Source: Candidula unifasciata (lineage: Eukaryota > Mollusca > Gastropoda > Stylommatophora > Geomitridae). From it: a stretch of DNA of 64,000 nt. Positions 52,862 to 63,774 of the stretch are shown piece after piece (position 1 is the first letter of the stretch; each line of letters opens with the position of its first letter). The DNA is taken from NCBI GenBank assembly GCA_905116865.2, contig CAJHNH020004979.1, positions 121,139-185,138 on the forward strand, in the 5' to 3' direction. Made by a program: the position numbers and the translations under genes. The notes under the pieces were generated by a model. The model worked only from the letters and a program-made list of their open reading frames with translations, was not told the origin of the DNA and made no database searches.

Positions 52862-53165
52862 AATTCCCCCCCCCCCCTCCCCCCCTAGGGATTTCTGAGC
52901 CCCATTGTGTGTGTGGGGGGTGGGGGGGGGTGGAATGGATAAAAAAAAAGTGGGGGGGGGGGTAGACCCTCTGCCTGCTTAACAAACATGTCGTAAGTGT
53001 CGACTTATTAAGGGTTTCCCTCGAAGTCGGAGTGCACCTGTCAGAAAGGAAAGAAGCAACAATCTGCATAAAAATAAGCCACATCTGTGAAACTGATGTG
53101 CAGGCAAATGTCAAGCTGGGTATCAAGACCAACCAGAACATTCCGCCGGAATTTACAGCCAGTGA
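52862..53165 (-). repeat. Repeat family G with C/G tracts
   Basis: C-rich and G-rich end (52866-52975), then 'catgtcgtaagtgtcgact', 'cctcgaagtcggagtgcacc', 'caacaatctgcataaaaa' and 'aatttacagccagtgaac'. Confidence 0.82.
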
Positions 53166-54370
53166 ACAGAAGAATGAAGAAGTTTTATAATGTGCTCAAC
53201 ATTTGTTGATGCCAAACTCAATTTCTTCTCTTTGTCTTCCATTGCTTTGTTTAATTTTAACTTTTCTGTTGTCACGACGAGCTTCATTACCCCTTCCCCA
53301 AGATTGCGGATTGTCTTTTTCTTTTCCGAACAAAGTAGTTAGTTCTCTTTATGATTTCATAATAATATATTTGTTTTGCAATATATCTGCCTATTATGTG
53401 CTTAATATTCTTCCTTTAAAATCACATGTCTGAGGTTTTCATATAATGTCGGCTGATTTTTCACAATTTCATAGCAAAGAAAATAGTCAGCCAATTATTC
53501 AGATAGTATCTACATATAAAGGGTTTGCTGTATACGATCTACAAACACGTTCTGTTCCTTGTCTTGATTGTGCACTCTCACAGACTGCTGTTCGTCAACC
53601 GTTTGGTGTTGTCCACCTATCTTTCTTCACATTTCCCTCTTGTATGTCTACTTTTGCTGCCTTGTCTTTTACTTTTTTTCTCTTGTATGTTTAAAAAAAA
53701 TATATATCTTGTAATGTGGCTGAAATTTTTTAGTTGTTTTTGTTTTGGATTAATTTCTTCCCCCCCCCCCCCCCCCCCCCAACAACTCTCCGATCCTCCA
53801 CAGTTTGTTAAAAAAAATCTCTTACTGGCCGCTCTTCCATGGAATGCGAATTATTCCTTTGTACATCCACATTTATAAAGACTCAGTTCGTTTCTCTAAA
53901 ACAAAAAATAAATTCTAGCAAAAAGCCCTTAAAACAGGATATAATTAATGATTCATGAAATGAAGAAGTATATTGGAGAGAATAATAAAGAACAACACAG
54001 TTGAAGAAAAGTGTGGCATAAACAATCAGGGAAGAAGCACTAGATGGCAGACAATGTCCTTTACTGATTACAGGACGACAGGATGGTAAGTGGCAATAAA
54101 CGTAACCCAGGCACGAGTGTAGTCTAGCTCTGGAGCTGGGTGATTGTTCCGTATGTAGATCCCTGGTATGCTGATGTATGCATCTGATTACCCAGTTTAT
54201 AAAATGTGTATACACGCCAGGGGGAATCATGAAACAGAAAGGGTCTGGGGAAATCTGCTTGAGCTTCCACTTCCACGGCACAAGGATAAAGGCTCCAGTC
54301 TGTTCCTCCTTATCATCTTCTTCTTCATCCGCCTCTTCTTCTTCTTTTTCGTCGTCACCGTCGTCGTTTC
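53166..54370. other. Long unassigned stretch with (C)21
   Basis: A run of 21 C at 53760-53780 is one of the longest in the window. Open frames such as 53203-53433 and 53525-53878 are pyrimidine-rich and show no domain. Confidence 0.4.
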
Positions 54371-54485
54371 CTTCTTCTTCTTCTTCTTCTTCTTCTTCTT
54401 CTTCTCCCTCTTCTTCTTCTTCTTCTTCTTCTTCTTCTTCTTCTTCTTGTTCTTGTTCTTGTTGTTCTTGTTGTTCTTGTTGTTC

Positions 54486-54517
<32 letters not shown>

Positions 54518-54575
54518 CTTCTTCTTCTTCTTCTTCTTCTTCTTCTTCTTCTTCTTCTTCTTCTTCTTCTTCTTC
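54371..54575. repeat. Compound (CTT)n-(GTT)n-(CTT)n microsatellite
   Basis: CTT array, then TTGTTC/TTGTTG units (54447-54516), then CTT again. The symmetric layout suggests GTT-bearing units arose inside and spread within a CTT array. Confidence 0.95.
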
Positions 54576-54654
54576 CTCTTCATTTGCACAGGAATCCACT
54601 GAGAGAAGAAAGCACACACATATACCATTTTTAATATAATATTTGTATTACCAC

Positions 54655-54735
54655 CATTATCAACTGCGTTTTCCAGTGGCATGGGCGATCATGCTTCTCC
54701 ACCTCTTGCAATCTCGAGCCGCACGTAACGATTCG
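54655..54735 (-). pseudogene. LINE C-terminal scrap
   Basis: Minus frame AARDCKRWRSMIAHATGKRS ends at the stop 54660-54662. 'A.DR.RWR.M...AT' is a common last line of non-LTR reverse transcriptase ORFs. About 25 codons only. Confidence 0.55.
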
Positions 54736-55644
54736 TTTGCCGATATCTTACTTTGACTCAAATGTCAGGAAATAATTTTCCCTGCTTTCTTTCCTTGTTT
54801 CTCTTGACACTCATGCTTCCAGTTGTCACAACAGTGGATTTTGTTGTCCCCCTTTTTGTTTTGATAATTGGCAACACATGGCTGCTTTTTTCTGCTGGCT
54901 GTCATAAGTTGTTTTCATGGTGCTTTTGATTATTAGATGTTTATTTATCCTTTCTGATTGGCCACATATGCATTAAATCGTTACCATAATTTATGTTGAA
55001 ACATTCTTTTTCGGTTGCACCACTCACCCCTGGATATTTATTATTATACTGCTAGTTATTGCTAACACCTGCCAGTTAAGAGTGTGTTTGCTAAAATACA
55101 CTAGCAGTTTCTACTGAAAAACACCCAAACTAGCGAGTTATATATGTGTTATCCTCAAATTTACATTGGTATTTATGTTGACTTTTTTTTCGTTTATCCC
55201 AGTGACGTAATTGTGTTGTACCTGTTTACAGCGGAGCTGAGATATTTGCGACTTTCGGCCAACACATCGGACTTCATTGAGCATATATTGACCGAGTTAA
55301 CCTCCCGGATTTCTGTTAAACAGTTTCCGTCCATGCAGTTTAAAAGGTCTGATATCTTCGTCTTCAGGTAAACATTGTTAAAACATATTCAGACCAAGAC
55401 ACTTTGTGTAATGTTTTCAACTTTAGACTGCTGTAACTGTTAAACCTCCAAAACATCTTACGGATCAGAGACCTAATTACTTCTGTGACTTCAATCCGCG
55501 GACGGATGGACACGCAGACAGAAAGACAGGAAGGTAGATAGACAGACGAATGAACGAGCATTGTTTTCAGACGGTCACGAAGTGGGCTGTAGTTCCACCT
55601 TACACTATGCCCTTTAAGACGCTATATCTTACACAACAATTGTT

Positions 55645-55646
<2 letters not shown>
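54736..55646. other. Unassigned stretch
   Basis: AT-rich; nothing recognised. Confidence 0.3.

Positions 55647-55695
<49 letters not shown>
55647..55695. repeat. (TG)n microsatellite
   Basis: Pure TG, about 48 bp. Confidence 0.96.
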
Positions 55696-55700
<5 letters not shown>

Positions 55701-56451
55701 CCAAAGCATGCTACGTTTATGGCAATATACTAAGTATGAATAAAAAAGAAAGTAAATACACAAGTTCACGTATGTCAATACTTATATTACTGAAATATGC
55801 ATACAATCATCATCATCATCATCATTGTCATTCTGAATGTGTTCTGTTAGATGTCACATAGGCGCATTCGATTCCTTCACTCCACTCTATTGCACTAAAC
55901 TATCTCGACGTCTGACATGGAGTTCACCAGCCCAGTGTTTCTTAGCCTCTTGTAATAATGTTCTCCTTAATGTTTCCGTAGGTCTTCCTCTTTTTTTTTT
56001 TTTGTCCGACGTTTATTTTCCATTTCAGTGCGTTTCTGTAATTCTCTGCTCATATTTATAAATTATTATTCAGAACTGTTCACCGTTTCCAGGCCCATCT
56101 ACACACTTTATCAGTCTGATCCAGGTCAGAGAGGTGTTCACGTTGTACTGCTTTCTTCGAAAAGAGTCCCTCGTGCGACCTAGGTTGAGGCTCTGTGTAG
56201 GGGGGTTTGGGTTAGGACCAGTTCTACATGTTATGAGGTCGTTGAAATCTGTGTCATCTTGTAGTAAAGAACACGTGACATCGGCGCTGAAGTAGTTGGA
56301 GGAAAGACAACTTAACACCCCTCCGACGTAGAAATGTCTGAGAAAGTATGAATGAAAGGTCAGGTTGTGTGTAGATGGGCTGGGAAACGTGAATAGCACC
56401 TATTATAATCTATATATTTATTTATTCATACAGCCTTACATATTTATCCGT

Positions 56452-56453
<2 letters not shown>
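55696..56453. other. Unassigned stretch
   Basis: A (CAT)n run at 55806-55824. Nothing else recognised. Confidence 0.3.

Positions 56454-56509
<56 letters not shown>
56454..56509. repeat. (GA)n microsatellite
   Basis: Pure GA, about 55 bp. Confidence 0.96.
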
Positions 56510-56513
<4 letters not shown>

Positions 56514-56894
56514 GGATGAGGGAAAGAGAGACATCCAAAACGTTCCTTACAAAAACATTTCTAGCGTATGCCATTTTGGTGTATTATTTCTGCAAACAGC
56601 TCCCGGGCAGTGATGATTTGTGTTTGATTAAACAAACAGGTTGGGGCAGGCTAGGTCAGGTCTTGTGCAATCACGTCTGTGTATGTTGTAGAACGGAAAA
56701 CACAACCTACGGGCGAAATACCTGGTGGAGAAAAGGTAAAGGTGCCCCGAGAGCTGTTACCGTTTTGAAGGCATGATATAGTCCGTTCCAAATTTCTTGT
56801 CGTAAAGTAAAACTTTATCAAATATCTGAACACTCCTGCAGGGATCAACGTGATTTTTTGCATCTGGTCTTAGACTTCCAGTGTCCTAATATTT
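56510..56894. other. Unassigned stretch
   Basis: Nothing recognised. Confidence 0.3.
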
Positions 56895-57112
56895 AATATG
56901 GCAGTCGCTCGTCTGTGGATCAGAAAGTCGTGGGTTCGCTTCCTGGCGGAGCTAGACTGTTCTTTTTCAAAAATAACCTTGCCCCCCAGGTCAGCCTAAC
57001 CTTGAGTGGGTACCAAGTGCAGTTCTTGGAAGTAAAGGCGGCCGGCGTGATGCTGACCACATCACCCTTCTTGTGTCTATTGGTGCAAAAAATATAGGTC
57101 TAGCCCTGTCCT
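56895..57112 (+). repeat. SINE family B
   Basis: B box 'gtgggttcgcttcctgg', T-run, 'ccttgagtgggtaccaag', 'gcggccggcgtgatgctgac' and 'aatataggtctagccctg'. Its 3' end abuts the remnant of SINE C at 57113. Confidence 0.85.
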
Positions 57113-57146
57113 CGTACCCATTTTAGGCTGGGTCGACCTTCGACGC

Positions 57147-58292
57147 CTAATGTACAGGGTTGCCAGATGAAAAACTTCATTTTATGCCAAACTGTTGCCC
57201 AAAATATGCCAGAAAATGCCAAATAAAGTGTAACATTGTACTCGCTTCACATCGAAAGCTCTAGATTGAATTCTTCACTGTCATCCCCACTGGAACAAGT
57301 TGAAGACACGGCGTAAACTTTTTCGGGTGTAAAATCTGTAAGCATTTTCTCAGATGGGATGAAGTCTTTGCAACTCATCTATAATAATGGAATATTTTTT
57401 GTTCCGAAAATCATCAATAAGGTCATCCTTAAGTGCAGGCGATATAATATTTTTTGTTAGGCATGAACATTTAGTAATATGCAACTGTATGTGCTCTAAT
57501 GTACTTCCCCGACCATGCGCTCTCATGATTTCACTTAGATGATCAATTGTGCGTATTACACAATGGCAGGTCATGCCTACAGCAAGTTGCAACTCTGCTT
57601 CCTTTAACTTAATCATTACCTTGCCTAGAAGTCATTGTTGTAATAAGCTGTGACTGGCTTTTTGACGGAGTTTTCATCCTGTGTTCTTCGCATTTTTCAT
57701 GATTTGATATGCTACTAATTCTTGGTGCAACAATGCACTGACACAGTTTGCAATACGCTGCCTCTGATCCGTCTGCAGATCTTTTGAGCCGTGGCCATTG
57801 GTAAAATAATAAAATCTGTGACAGATAGAACTAGGTCTATATCCTCTCTATTTTCTGTCCTCAAGTAGTTTTTGAACAGTCTGAATCACTTGGTATCAGT
57901 GGTTGGTTTTGGTTTTATATCCCGCATTCATTCTAGTAGATTAAGATAAATTACAGAGGCTCTGTGTTAATCGAAGTAATGATCTGTTTAGGAAAACAAC
58001 AAATACAATAAGAAGTGGTGAAAATCTCCGTTATTCCGTACCAGGACATCACAACAAAGTCAAACTAAAGTAAAGATGTTAACTGTGGGTCTACATTTCT
58101 TTTAGTAAACCTCCGTGTTTCTAAGGGAGGAACCATAAAGTAAATGTGAGCACATCTTGAAAAGAAAAGCCAGGAAAAACCCAAATATACCAAAAAATGC
58201 CAGTTCAATATTTTATGCCAGTTCAGTTTTAAATATGCCAAATTTGAAGAATCTGGCATCAAAAATGCAAATATGGCAACCCTGCTCATGTA
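57147..58292 (-). mobile_element. hAT transposon with internally deleted transposase
   Basis: Element 57155-58284 (1130 bp). Ends are CAGGGTTGCCAGATG and, inverted, CAGGGTTGCCATATT. The 8-bp flanks CTAATGTA (57147-57154) and CTCATGTA (58285-58292) agree at 7 of 8. This size of duplication and the CAGGG ends are hAT hallmarks. The coding strand is minus. The element lies inside a SINE, so it is younger than that SINE. Confidence 0.88.
57240..57616 (-). pseudogene. hAT transposase, N-side and C-end joined by a deletion
   Basis: Minus frame from 57616 reads MIKLKEAELQLAVGMTCHCV, then HLSEIM, HITKCSCLTKNIISPALKDD and NKKYSIIIDEL. 'K.S...DE(S)TD' is the start of the hAT catalytic (DUF4371-like) region, where the frame stops after DEL. 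Just beyond, another frame reads MLTDFTPEKVYAVSSTCSSG then DDSEEFNLELSM and stops, an acidic-serine C-terminus like that at 6.4 kb. The several hundred catalytic codons between are deleted, so the protein cannot work. The BED finger expected upstream was not seen. Confidence 0.75.
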
Positions 58293-58477
58293 ATGATCAA
58301 AATCCACGCAGCTAGCAGTGGGTTTTGATCGCGGTACATTGGAATTACGAGTCGGACTCGCAACGCCTAAGCCGCGGACGCCGCATAGACACAAACAATA
58401 CATTGCTAAATTTATTGTCAATCATATTTTGCTGTACCTCTTCAGCTGCAATACTACAGAGTTACATCATCATATAA

Positions 58478-58563
58478 TCACACACCACACACACATACAC
58501 ACACATGCACCCACACACACACACCCAGAAACACACCCACACACACACATACACACACACACC
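58478..58563. repeat. (CA)n microsatellite
   Basis: Imperfect CA array with CCA and ATA interruptions. Confidence 0.95.
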
Positions 58564-59019
58564 ACGAACACGCTGAATTAATTCAACTGAAATGCATATC
58601 ACATTGTATATCTGGATACATTTTTCATGTAATCGCCGGAACTTCACCATAGTCACGTGACTTGCAGGGGAGAACTTCACATTTTCGTTTTGTTTGAGTC
58701 CGTACTATTTAAATTCTTTACGCGAAAACTTTGTTTTTCAGCACATAAATATTGAGCAATGTGGTCCCAGTGAGGGAATGTGCCCAAAACAGCACGCAGT
58801 TCGCCCTTTACTTTCTAGGACATTTCCACTTTAGGCTGCGTCGACCTGGCCAGCCAAACAACATCCGGTGCTAGGTGACCAGTGTTCTCTAGCCTTTTTT
58901 TACAACAGTGGACCAACAAAACAAAGAACATTTTTTTTTTTTCTTCGCTGACCACCATCACAGATTTAAAAAAAAAATAAACAAGATAGATGGTAGATAG
59001 CAAGCATCGACGACTGTGT
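58564..59019. other. Unassigned stretch
   Basis: Short B-like words near 58800-58850 ('cgccctttactttc', 'taggctgcgtcgacctgg') suggest a minus-strand SINE B scrap. Confidence 0.4.
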
Positions 59020-59425
59020 CGCCCATTGGCTCGCCGGTTGACGAATCTTTCGCCGGTGGAGACAGTATTTGGGTCTGTCTCCTCAGATTGCATCAACACT
59101 GGAGGAGTCCTTTTCAGGGCTCCTGGGGGCGAGTACTGCTGAGTCATTCTGTAAAAAAAAAAAAGTAAAGGACCCTTTTCCACGCCTTAAGGCCTATATG
59201 GAATCTAGGGCTAGACCTATATTTTTATAGACCAATCGGCACAAGATGGGTGATGTGGTCAGTATCACGCCGGCCGCCTTCACTTTCCCGGGGCTGCACC
59301 CGGTACCCACTTAAGGTTGGGTCGACCTGAAGCCATTCTGTAGGGCTCACATAACCTAGTCACAATTATAACCGAAATCTCCACCTTCGGGGAGGCTGGT
59401 GGAGCGAGACGTGTTTTTTTTTTTT
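59020..59425 (+). repeat. Repeat family F split by SINE B
   Basis: F parts 59020-59153 ('ggctcgccggttgacg', 'gattgcatcaacactggagg') and 59334-59425 ('caattataaccgaaatctcc', 'accttcggggaggctgg'). The central gap is a SINE. Confidence 0.78.
59145..59342 (-). mobile_element. SINE family B inside family F, 9-bp duplication
   Basis: SINE 59154-59333, inverted, with the poly-A side at the left and 5'-truncated at 'gggtcgacctga'. CATTCTGTA occurs at 59145-59153 and 59334-59342, duplicating F sequence. Confidence 0.85.
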
Positions 59426-59521
59426 TTAAAGAAAAGCAACAAAAACATAGATAGCAATTTATTTTGTTAAAGTTTATGTCCTGAATGACTTCTTCTTCTT
59501 CTGCGTTCGACATCAGTCATG

Positions 59522-59950
59522 CTAAACATCTAGTACCGACTGGGTCACAAATAGGATTGTGCGTTTAAGGTCGCCACTGGTCCCCCATAGCTTCTCTTTA
59601 AATGTGGCTCCCTTGGGCCAGATCCACAGTCTTTGCTGGGAGAGGTTAGGGCAGTACTGTAGTATGTGCCCAGGGGTCTGTCTTTCTGCTTCACAATCAC
59701 AGGCAGCAGATTTTTTTATGCCTATCCTGTACAGGTGTGCTCGAAGACCACAGTGTCCAGTCCGAAGTGTAAAAATTGTTCTTTCCTGTTGAGTTTGTTT
59801 ATGCTGTCACTCTCTGGTCTGTAATCTCCATTCTGCCTTCTCCACTCCCGCTTGAAAGACTGCTTTAGCGTTATTTTGGTTTCCTTGTAGCTGTGTGGTG
59901 GATGAGGTTGTGGAATATTACTCCCAGCTTTTGCAATGACATTTTACATA
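59522..59950 (-). pseudogene. Non-LTR retrotransposon C-terminus with zinc-knuckle-like motif
   Basis: Minus strand: frames give TLKQSFKREWRRQNGDYRPE then SDSINKLNRKEQ and, after one shift, FTLRTGHCGLRAHLYRIGIK, CDCEAERQTPGHILQYCPNL and a WPKGATFKEKLWGTSGDLKR end with the stop at 59522-59524. 'RTGH..L..HL.RIG', the C.C...H....C putative metal-binding motif, and a 'WP.GAT...KLWG' close are characteristic of one large group of animal LINE ORF2 C-termini. The polymerase domain is absent and one frameshift is present. It is a 5'-truncated dead copy. Confidence 0.85.
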
Positions 59951-60147
59951 TAATAGACATCTGCTGCAGATTTGGGGTTATATAAGAAGCGTCACTTGAA
60001 ACCCGTTCTAATGGCTTCATTAAAAAAAAGAAAGAAAGAAACATCAACAGGTGGAGTAGACAAAAATAGTATTTATTTTAGGAAAATACCCCTTAAAAAT
60101 CTTAAGCTTAGTTTAACTGCGCAATACTAAAAAAAGCTATTATCATC
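59951..60147. other. Unassigned stretch
   Basis: Nothing recognised. Confidence 0.3.
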
Positions 60148-60215
60148 GGGGGGGGGAGGGGGGGGGTAGACGCATTGTCACCTTACAAGCATGTCATTCT
60201 TAATATGCAGCTAAT
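60148..60215 (-). repeat. Repeat family G fragment with poly-G
   Basis: G-rich run (60148-60167), then 'gtagacgcattgtcacc' and 'caagcatgtcattctt', matching the C-rich edge of the 52.9-kb copy. Confidence 0.6.
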
Positions 60216-60390
60216 TTCTGGTTTGTGGTAATCGGAGCTATTGGTCAGTAAAGTTCAGTAAATCACACTACAACGTAGTTAGCCAACCGCCTCTTTGAAG
60301 CGAACGCAGACAAAGTAGGGAGAGAAAGACGAGGAACAGGAGAAGAAAAAAGAAAAAGATGAAGCAGAATAAGCAGCAGCAGCAGCAGAA

Positions 60391-60630
60391 GAGGAAAAAG
60401 AAGAAGAAAAAGAAGAAGAAGAAGAAGAAGAAGAAGAAGAAGAAGAAGAAGAAGCAGAAGAAGAAGAAGAAGAAGAAGAAGAAAAAGAAAAAGAAGAAGA
60501 AGAAGAAGAAGAAGAAGAAGAAGAAGAAGAAGAAGAAGAAGCAGAAGAAGATGAAGAAGAAGACGAAGACGAAGACGAAGAAGAAGAAGAAGAAAAAGAA
60601 GAAAAAGAAGAAAAAGAAGAAGAAAAGAAA
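60391..60630. repeat. (GAA)n microsatellite
   Basis: About 240 bp, with GCA, GAT, GAC and AAA interruptions, preceded by a short (GCA)n. Confidence 0.97.
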
Positions 60631-61284
60631 GACTAGGCTTAAAAAACACACATTGATCTTACTGGTCAATAATTTATGTCAAAATGTTTGATTTTTTTTT
60701 CTTTCCTTTCCTTGAGCTTCCCATTTTCATATGTTCATTCATTCGTGTATCTATTGATTCATCCTTAAACTAATTAATTAATTAATTCATACATGCGTTC
60801 GTTGTGGTTCAAGCAAGTCTTAATCCAAACCCGCCCGATGTGAACATTTGGCACCCTAGCTCATGTCACACATCCTGTGCTACAGAAGATAACTTATCTG
60901 GATTCTGTTAAGCAAACGTGATCTATCGCTGGCAACAACTTTATTAGACGGAGTGATATCACAGTGTGGACAGATATTACCACAGGGGTTGATAAAATGC
61001 TGCTATATGCAGGCGAGGGTGAGAGACCAGATAAGTTTATGATAAAAGCAAGGCATTTGAAGCAACAGTAGTAATTACTGAAGTTTACCAAGGTGGGCGG
61101 CTGCCTGACTCTTATGCGGGATACCTGGGCGCGAATCGACGGGGACGAAAAAAACCCAATTTTAAACCTGCAGTCTGTGGAGACTGCACCATACACGCGG
61201 CTTTGCATCCTCAGGCTTAAAGACTGCACTGCATACACACAAACAGGACAATACCGGCAGCAAGGGCAGTTATTACGATAGTGC
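60631..61284. other. Unassigned stretch
   Basis: A (TTAA)n tract at 60772-60790. Minus frames 60894-61334 and 61217-61528 show no recognised domain and run into repeat E. Confidence 0.35.
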
Positions 61285-61480
61285 TTATCCCCGTCCCCAT
61301 GTTGGACGAATTTATCATTATCTTGAAGCCCCACCCTGGTTGTTGCCGGGGACCCTTATATAATCTAACAGTTGAACGGGGTCTTTTAGAACCTCTACAG
61401 TAGGTGATCCTCATCCGAATGTTGACACTTTGTGTCACTGGGTGTTTATCGCTCATTGCGATGTCCTGCTGGCGTAGAAA
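61285..61480 (+). repeat. Repeat family E copy 5
   Basis: 'cgtccccatgttggacg', 'tgaagccccaccctgg', 'gacactttgtgtcactggg' and 'gatgtcctgctggcgta' in E order. Confidence 0.75.
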
Positions 61481-61639
61481 GTCAGTCAGCTTCTGCTCCA
61501 GCAATGTGCACTTTAGACAAGACCGCACGCGTGGCTTTCAGAGTTGTACGAGGGTCGCACCGGGGACGAGACTGAGGCTTCACACCCTAATATTCCCATA
61601 GCTGGCAGTCGATACAATGAAGCCAACATGTGTCGTGGA

Positions 61640-61885
61640 CCGCAAACATTTTTATAGTATCGTATTACTTCAAATATGAGACGATCCCATATTTAGACTC
61701 AGCTCGATTTAAGGACCGGACATCTCTCTCGTAGTCGGAATACATCTGCCCGTGAGACAGGGAACGGTAAAAGCCAGTAAAACGGTTGTACATGCAAAAC
61801 TCAGGTCCAGGTAAAAGCCAAACGTTCATGCCGACGATGAACCAGAATTCACAGCCGGTGAACGAAGAAGAAGAAGAAGGACCGG
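61640..61885 (-). repeat. Repeat family G, diverged copy
   Basis: 'cgtagtcggaatacatctg', 'caggtccaggtaaaagcc' and 'aattcacagccggtgaacg', followed by a short (GAA)n at 61866-61880. Confidence 0.65.
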
Positions 61886-61984
61886 ACATTTAGGAAGAAA
61901 AATTACTACATAAAGTTCACGAGTGAATGTATGAATTGATCAATCAATCATGCTTAGTCAATTTCGTTTCACGAAACTGAAGGA

Positions 61985-62440
61985 CTGAATGTGCCCTTCT
62001 TGAAAATCAGTAACTTCTTTTTTACCAGCAGGTTTTGTTGAAAAAAAAAAGAGTTCAGGAACCTTTTCCACGCCTTTAGGCGTACTGGGCAAATATGGTA
62101 GACCATTATTTTAGCTTCGACGCTACAGTACTCATCTGTTCCCCAGCGCCTTTAATAATAACATGCTGGGTCAAACTCCGGTGGAGGTCCGACGAGACAG
62201 ATCATTTTTGTCTTGCTTACTCCAGATCCAACATAGGTATAATCTGCGCGCAGCATACCCTCTGCATAATTTCCTACGAAAAATGAAGACAGCTCTCAAA
62301 TATACACAAACAACAAAACCATAGTACTGCTTAACGAGTGAGAAAACACAATGTTTGCACGTGCACTCGATCACTCTGTGACCGTCGTTACCCCTCTAAC
62401 ATTCCTATTTGCCCTCATTGAATCTTTTTATGTAAATGGC
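61985..62440. repeat. Tandem duplication, left copy (contains a SINE B piece)
   Basis: Shares with 62605-62965, in order: 'atcagtaacttctttttt', 'accagcaggttttgttga', 'caggaaccttttccacgcc', 'gggcaaatatggtagacc', 'cttactccagatccaaca', 'taggtataatctgcgc' and 'gcactcgatcactct'. A SINE B 3' part in minus orientation lies at about 62065-62210. Confidence 0.82.
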
Positions 62441-62604
62441 CACGAGTGTAAGTGAGAAAGTGTTCCTTTGTGCGCAATGACATAAACTTTCACCATTCCG
62501 CTTTATCCTCGAACATAAAGTTCGCTATTTAATAACTTTATGTGTAATAAACAGAAGACTTCCGTCTATTCTATTCTTCGTGGTTGGTTCATGCAGTTTC
62601 GTTT

Positions 62605-62965
62605 CGTCTTGCCCTCCTTGGAAATCAGCAACTTCTTTTTCACCAGCAGGTTTTGTTGAAAAAAATAAAAATAAAATTCAGGAACCTTTTCCACGCTTTT
62701 TGGCGTACTGGGCAAATATGGTAGACCATTATTTTACTTCCCAGTACTTCATCTGTTCCCCAATTAAGGCTGGGTCAACCTGGGAGCCAAGATCATTTTT
62801 GTCTTGCTTACTCCAGATCCAACATAGGTATAATCTGCGCAGCAGTCATAAGCTACATAACAGGAAGTGCCAAATGAGTGCTTATTTTGGCACATGCACT
62901 CGATCACTCTTGACCGTTCGTTCTTCATTCCTATTTTCATTTCTTTTATGAATCTTAAGTGAGAG
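62605..62965. repeat. Tandem duplication, right copy (contains a SINE B piece)
   Basis: Partner of the preceding block, offset about 620 bp. The copies differ by substitutions and several indels, so the event is not recent. The SINE B piece here keeps 'aattaaggctgggtcaacc', which is rearranged in the left copy. Confidence 0.82.
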
Positions 62966-63145
62966 TGTCTCTAGGTTCTTCTGTGTAATCTTTCTTTTAT
63001 CTTCTTGCAAAAAAACAGAGAGAGACTTTCGCCCATTCTTCGTCTTTTTGGTCTCCTTTCTCTCTTCTTTTTTTTTTCTTGTCTTCTTTTTCTTCGTCTT
63101 TTTCTTCTTCTTCGCATCTTTCTTTTCTTCTTTATTGTCTTCTTA

Positions 63146-63147
63146 AG

Positions 63148-63178
<31 letters not shown>

Positions 63179-63252
63179 CTTCTTCTTCTTCTTCTTCTTC
63201 TTCTTCTTCTTCTTCTTCTTCTTCTTCTTCTTCTTCTTCTTCTTCTCTTCTT
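63146..63252. repeat. (CTT)n microsatellite
   Basis: About 107 bp of CTT with one-base slips near 63245, inside a longer TTC-rich zone (63050-63375). Confidence 0.97.
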
Positions 63253-63375
63253 CTCTTCGTCACTTGTTTTCTTTTTCTTCTTCTTCTTCTTCTTGTTATT
63301 ACTTATTATTCTTCTTATTCTTCTTCTTCTTATGTTGTGTGCGTGTTCTTCTTTTCTTCTTCTTCTTACCATTGC

Positions 63376-63774
63376 CTTCTTCTGATCTAGCGCCATGTTT
63401 TTTTTTATTTCTGGTAACAAAAATATTGTTATTATGATTACAGTAAATTATTATTATATGTGTGTATGCGTGTGTTTTTTTTTTTTTTAGCTTTGAGACC
63501 TACATTTTTGCTTCTGTAACAAAAACTGAGTTTAAATGATACAGTAAACAAACAAGAGCGCCGCGGAGATTGTCTTTCTTCGGATATTAGTGAAAGAGAT
63601 AAACAAACAGAAACAATAAAATCACTATATACTATGGTTGTGAGAAGTTAGAAACTTAAATCGTAGTTGTCAGGATGTACTCATACATTATCCGTTCCCA
63701 TTGAAAAGATCTATCGCAGGGCTCTTATACTAACTTTGTAGACGTAGTGTTTCTCCTGCCTTTCCTCTGGCGTC
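63376..63774. other. Unassigned stretch
   Basis: T-run at 63475-63489. Nothing else recognised. Confidence 0.3.

Larger units (their letters stand above)
57113..58390 (-). repeat. SINE family C (inverted), split by a hAT transposon
   Basis: The body part is at 57113-57154 ('tacccattttaggctgggtc') and the tRNA-like head at 58285-58390 (minus strand: 'gcggcttaggcgttgcgagt', 'ccgactcgtaattcc'). Everything between is the hAT element. The head is the same type as the 31.8-kb SINE C. Confidence 0.75.

Noticed and set aside
53883..54617. 244-codon minus frame with an acidic/Gln-rich N-terminus
   Set aside because: The N-terminal half is a CTT/GTT array; the rest has no recognisable domain.
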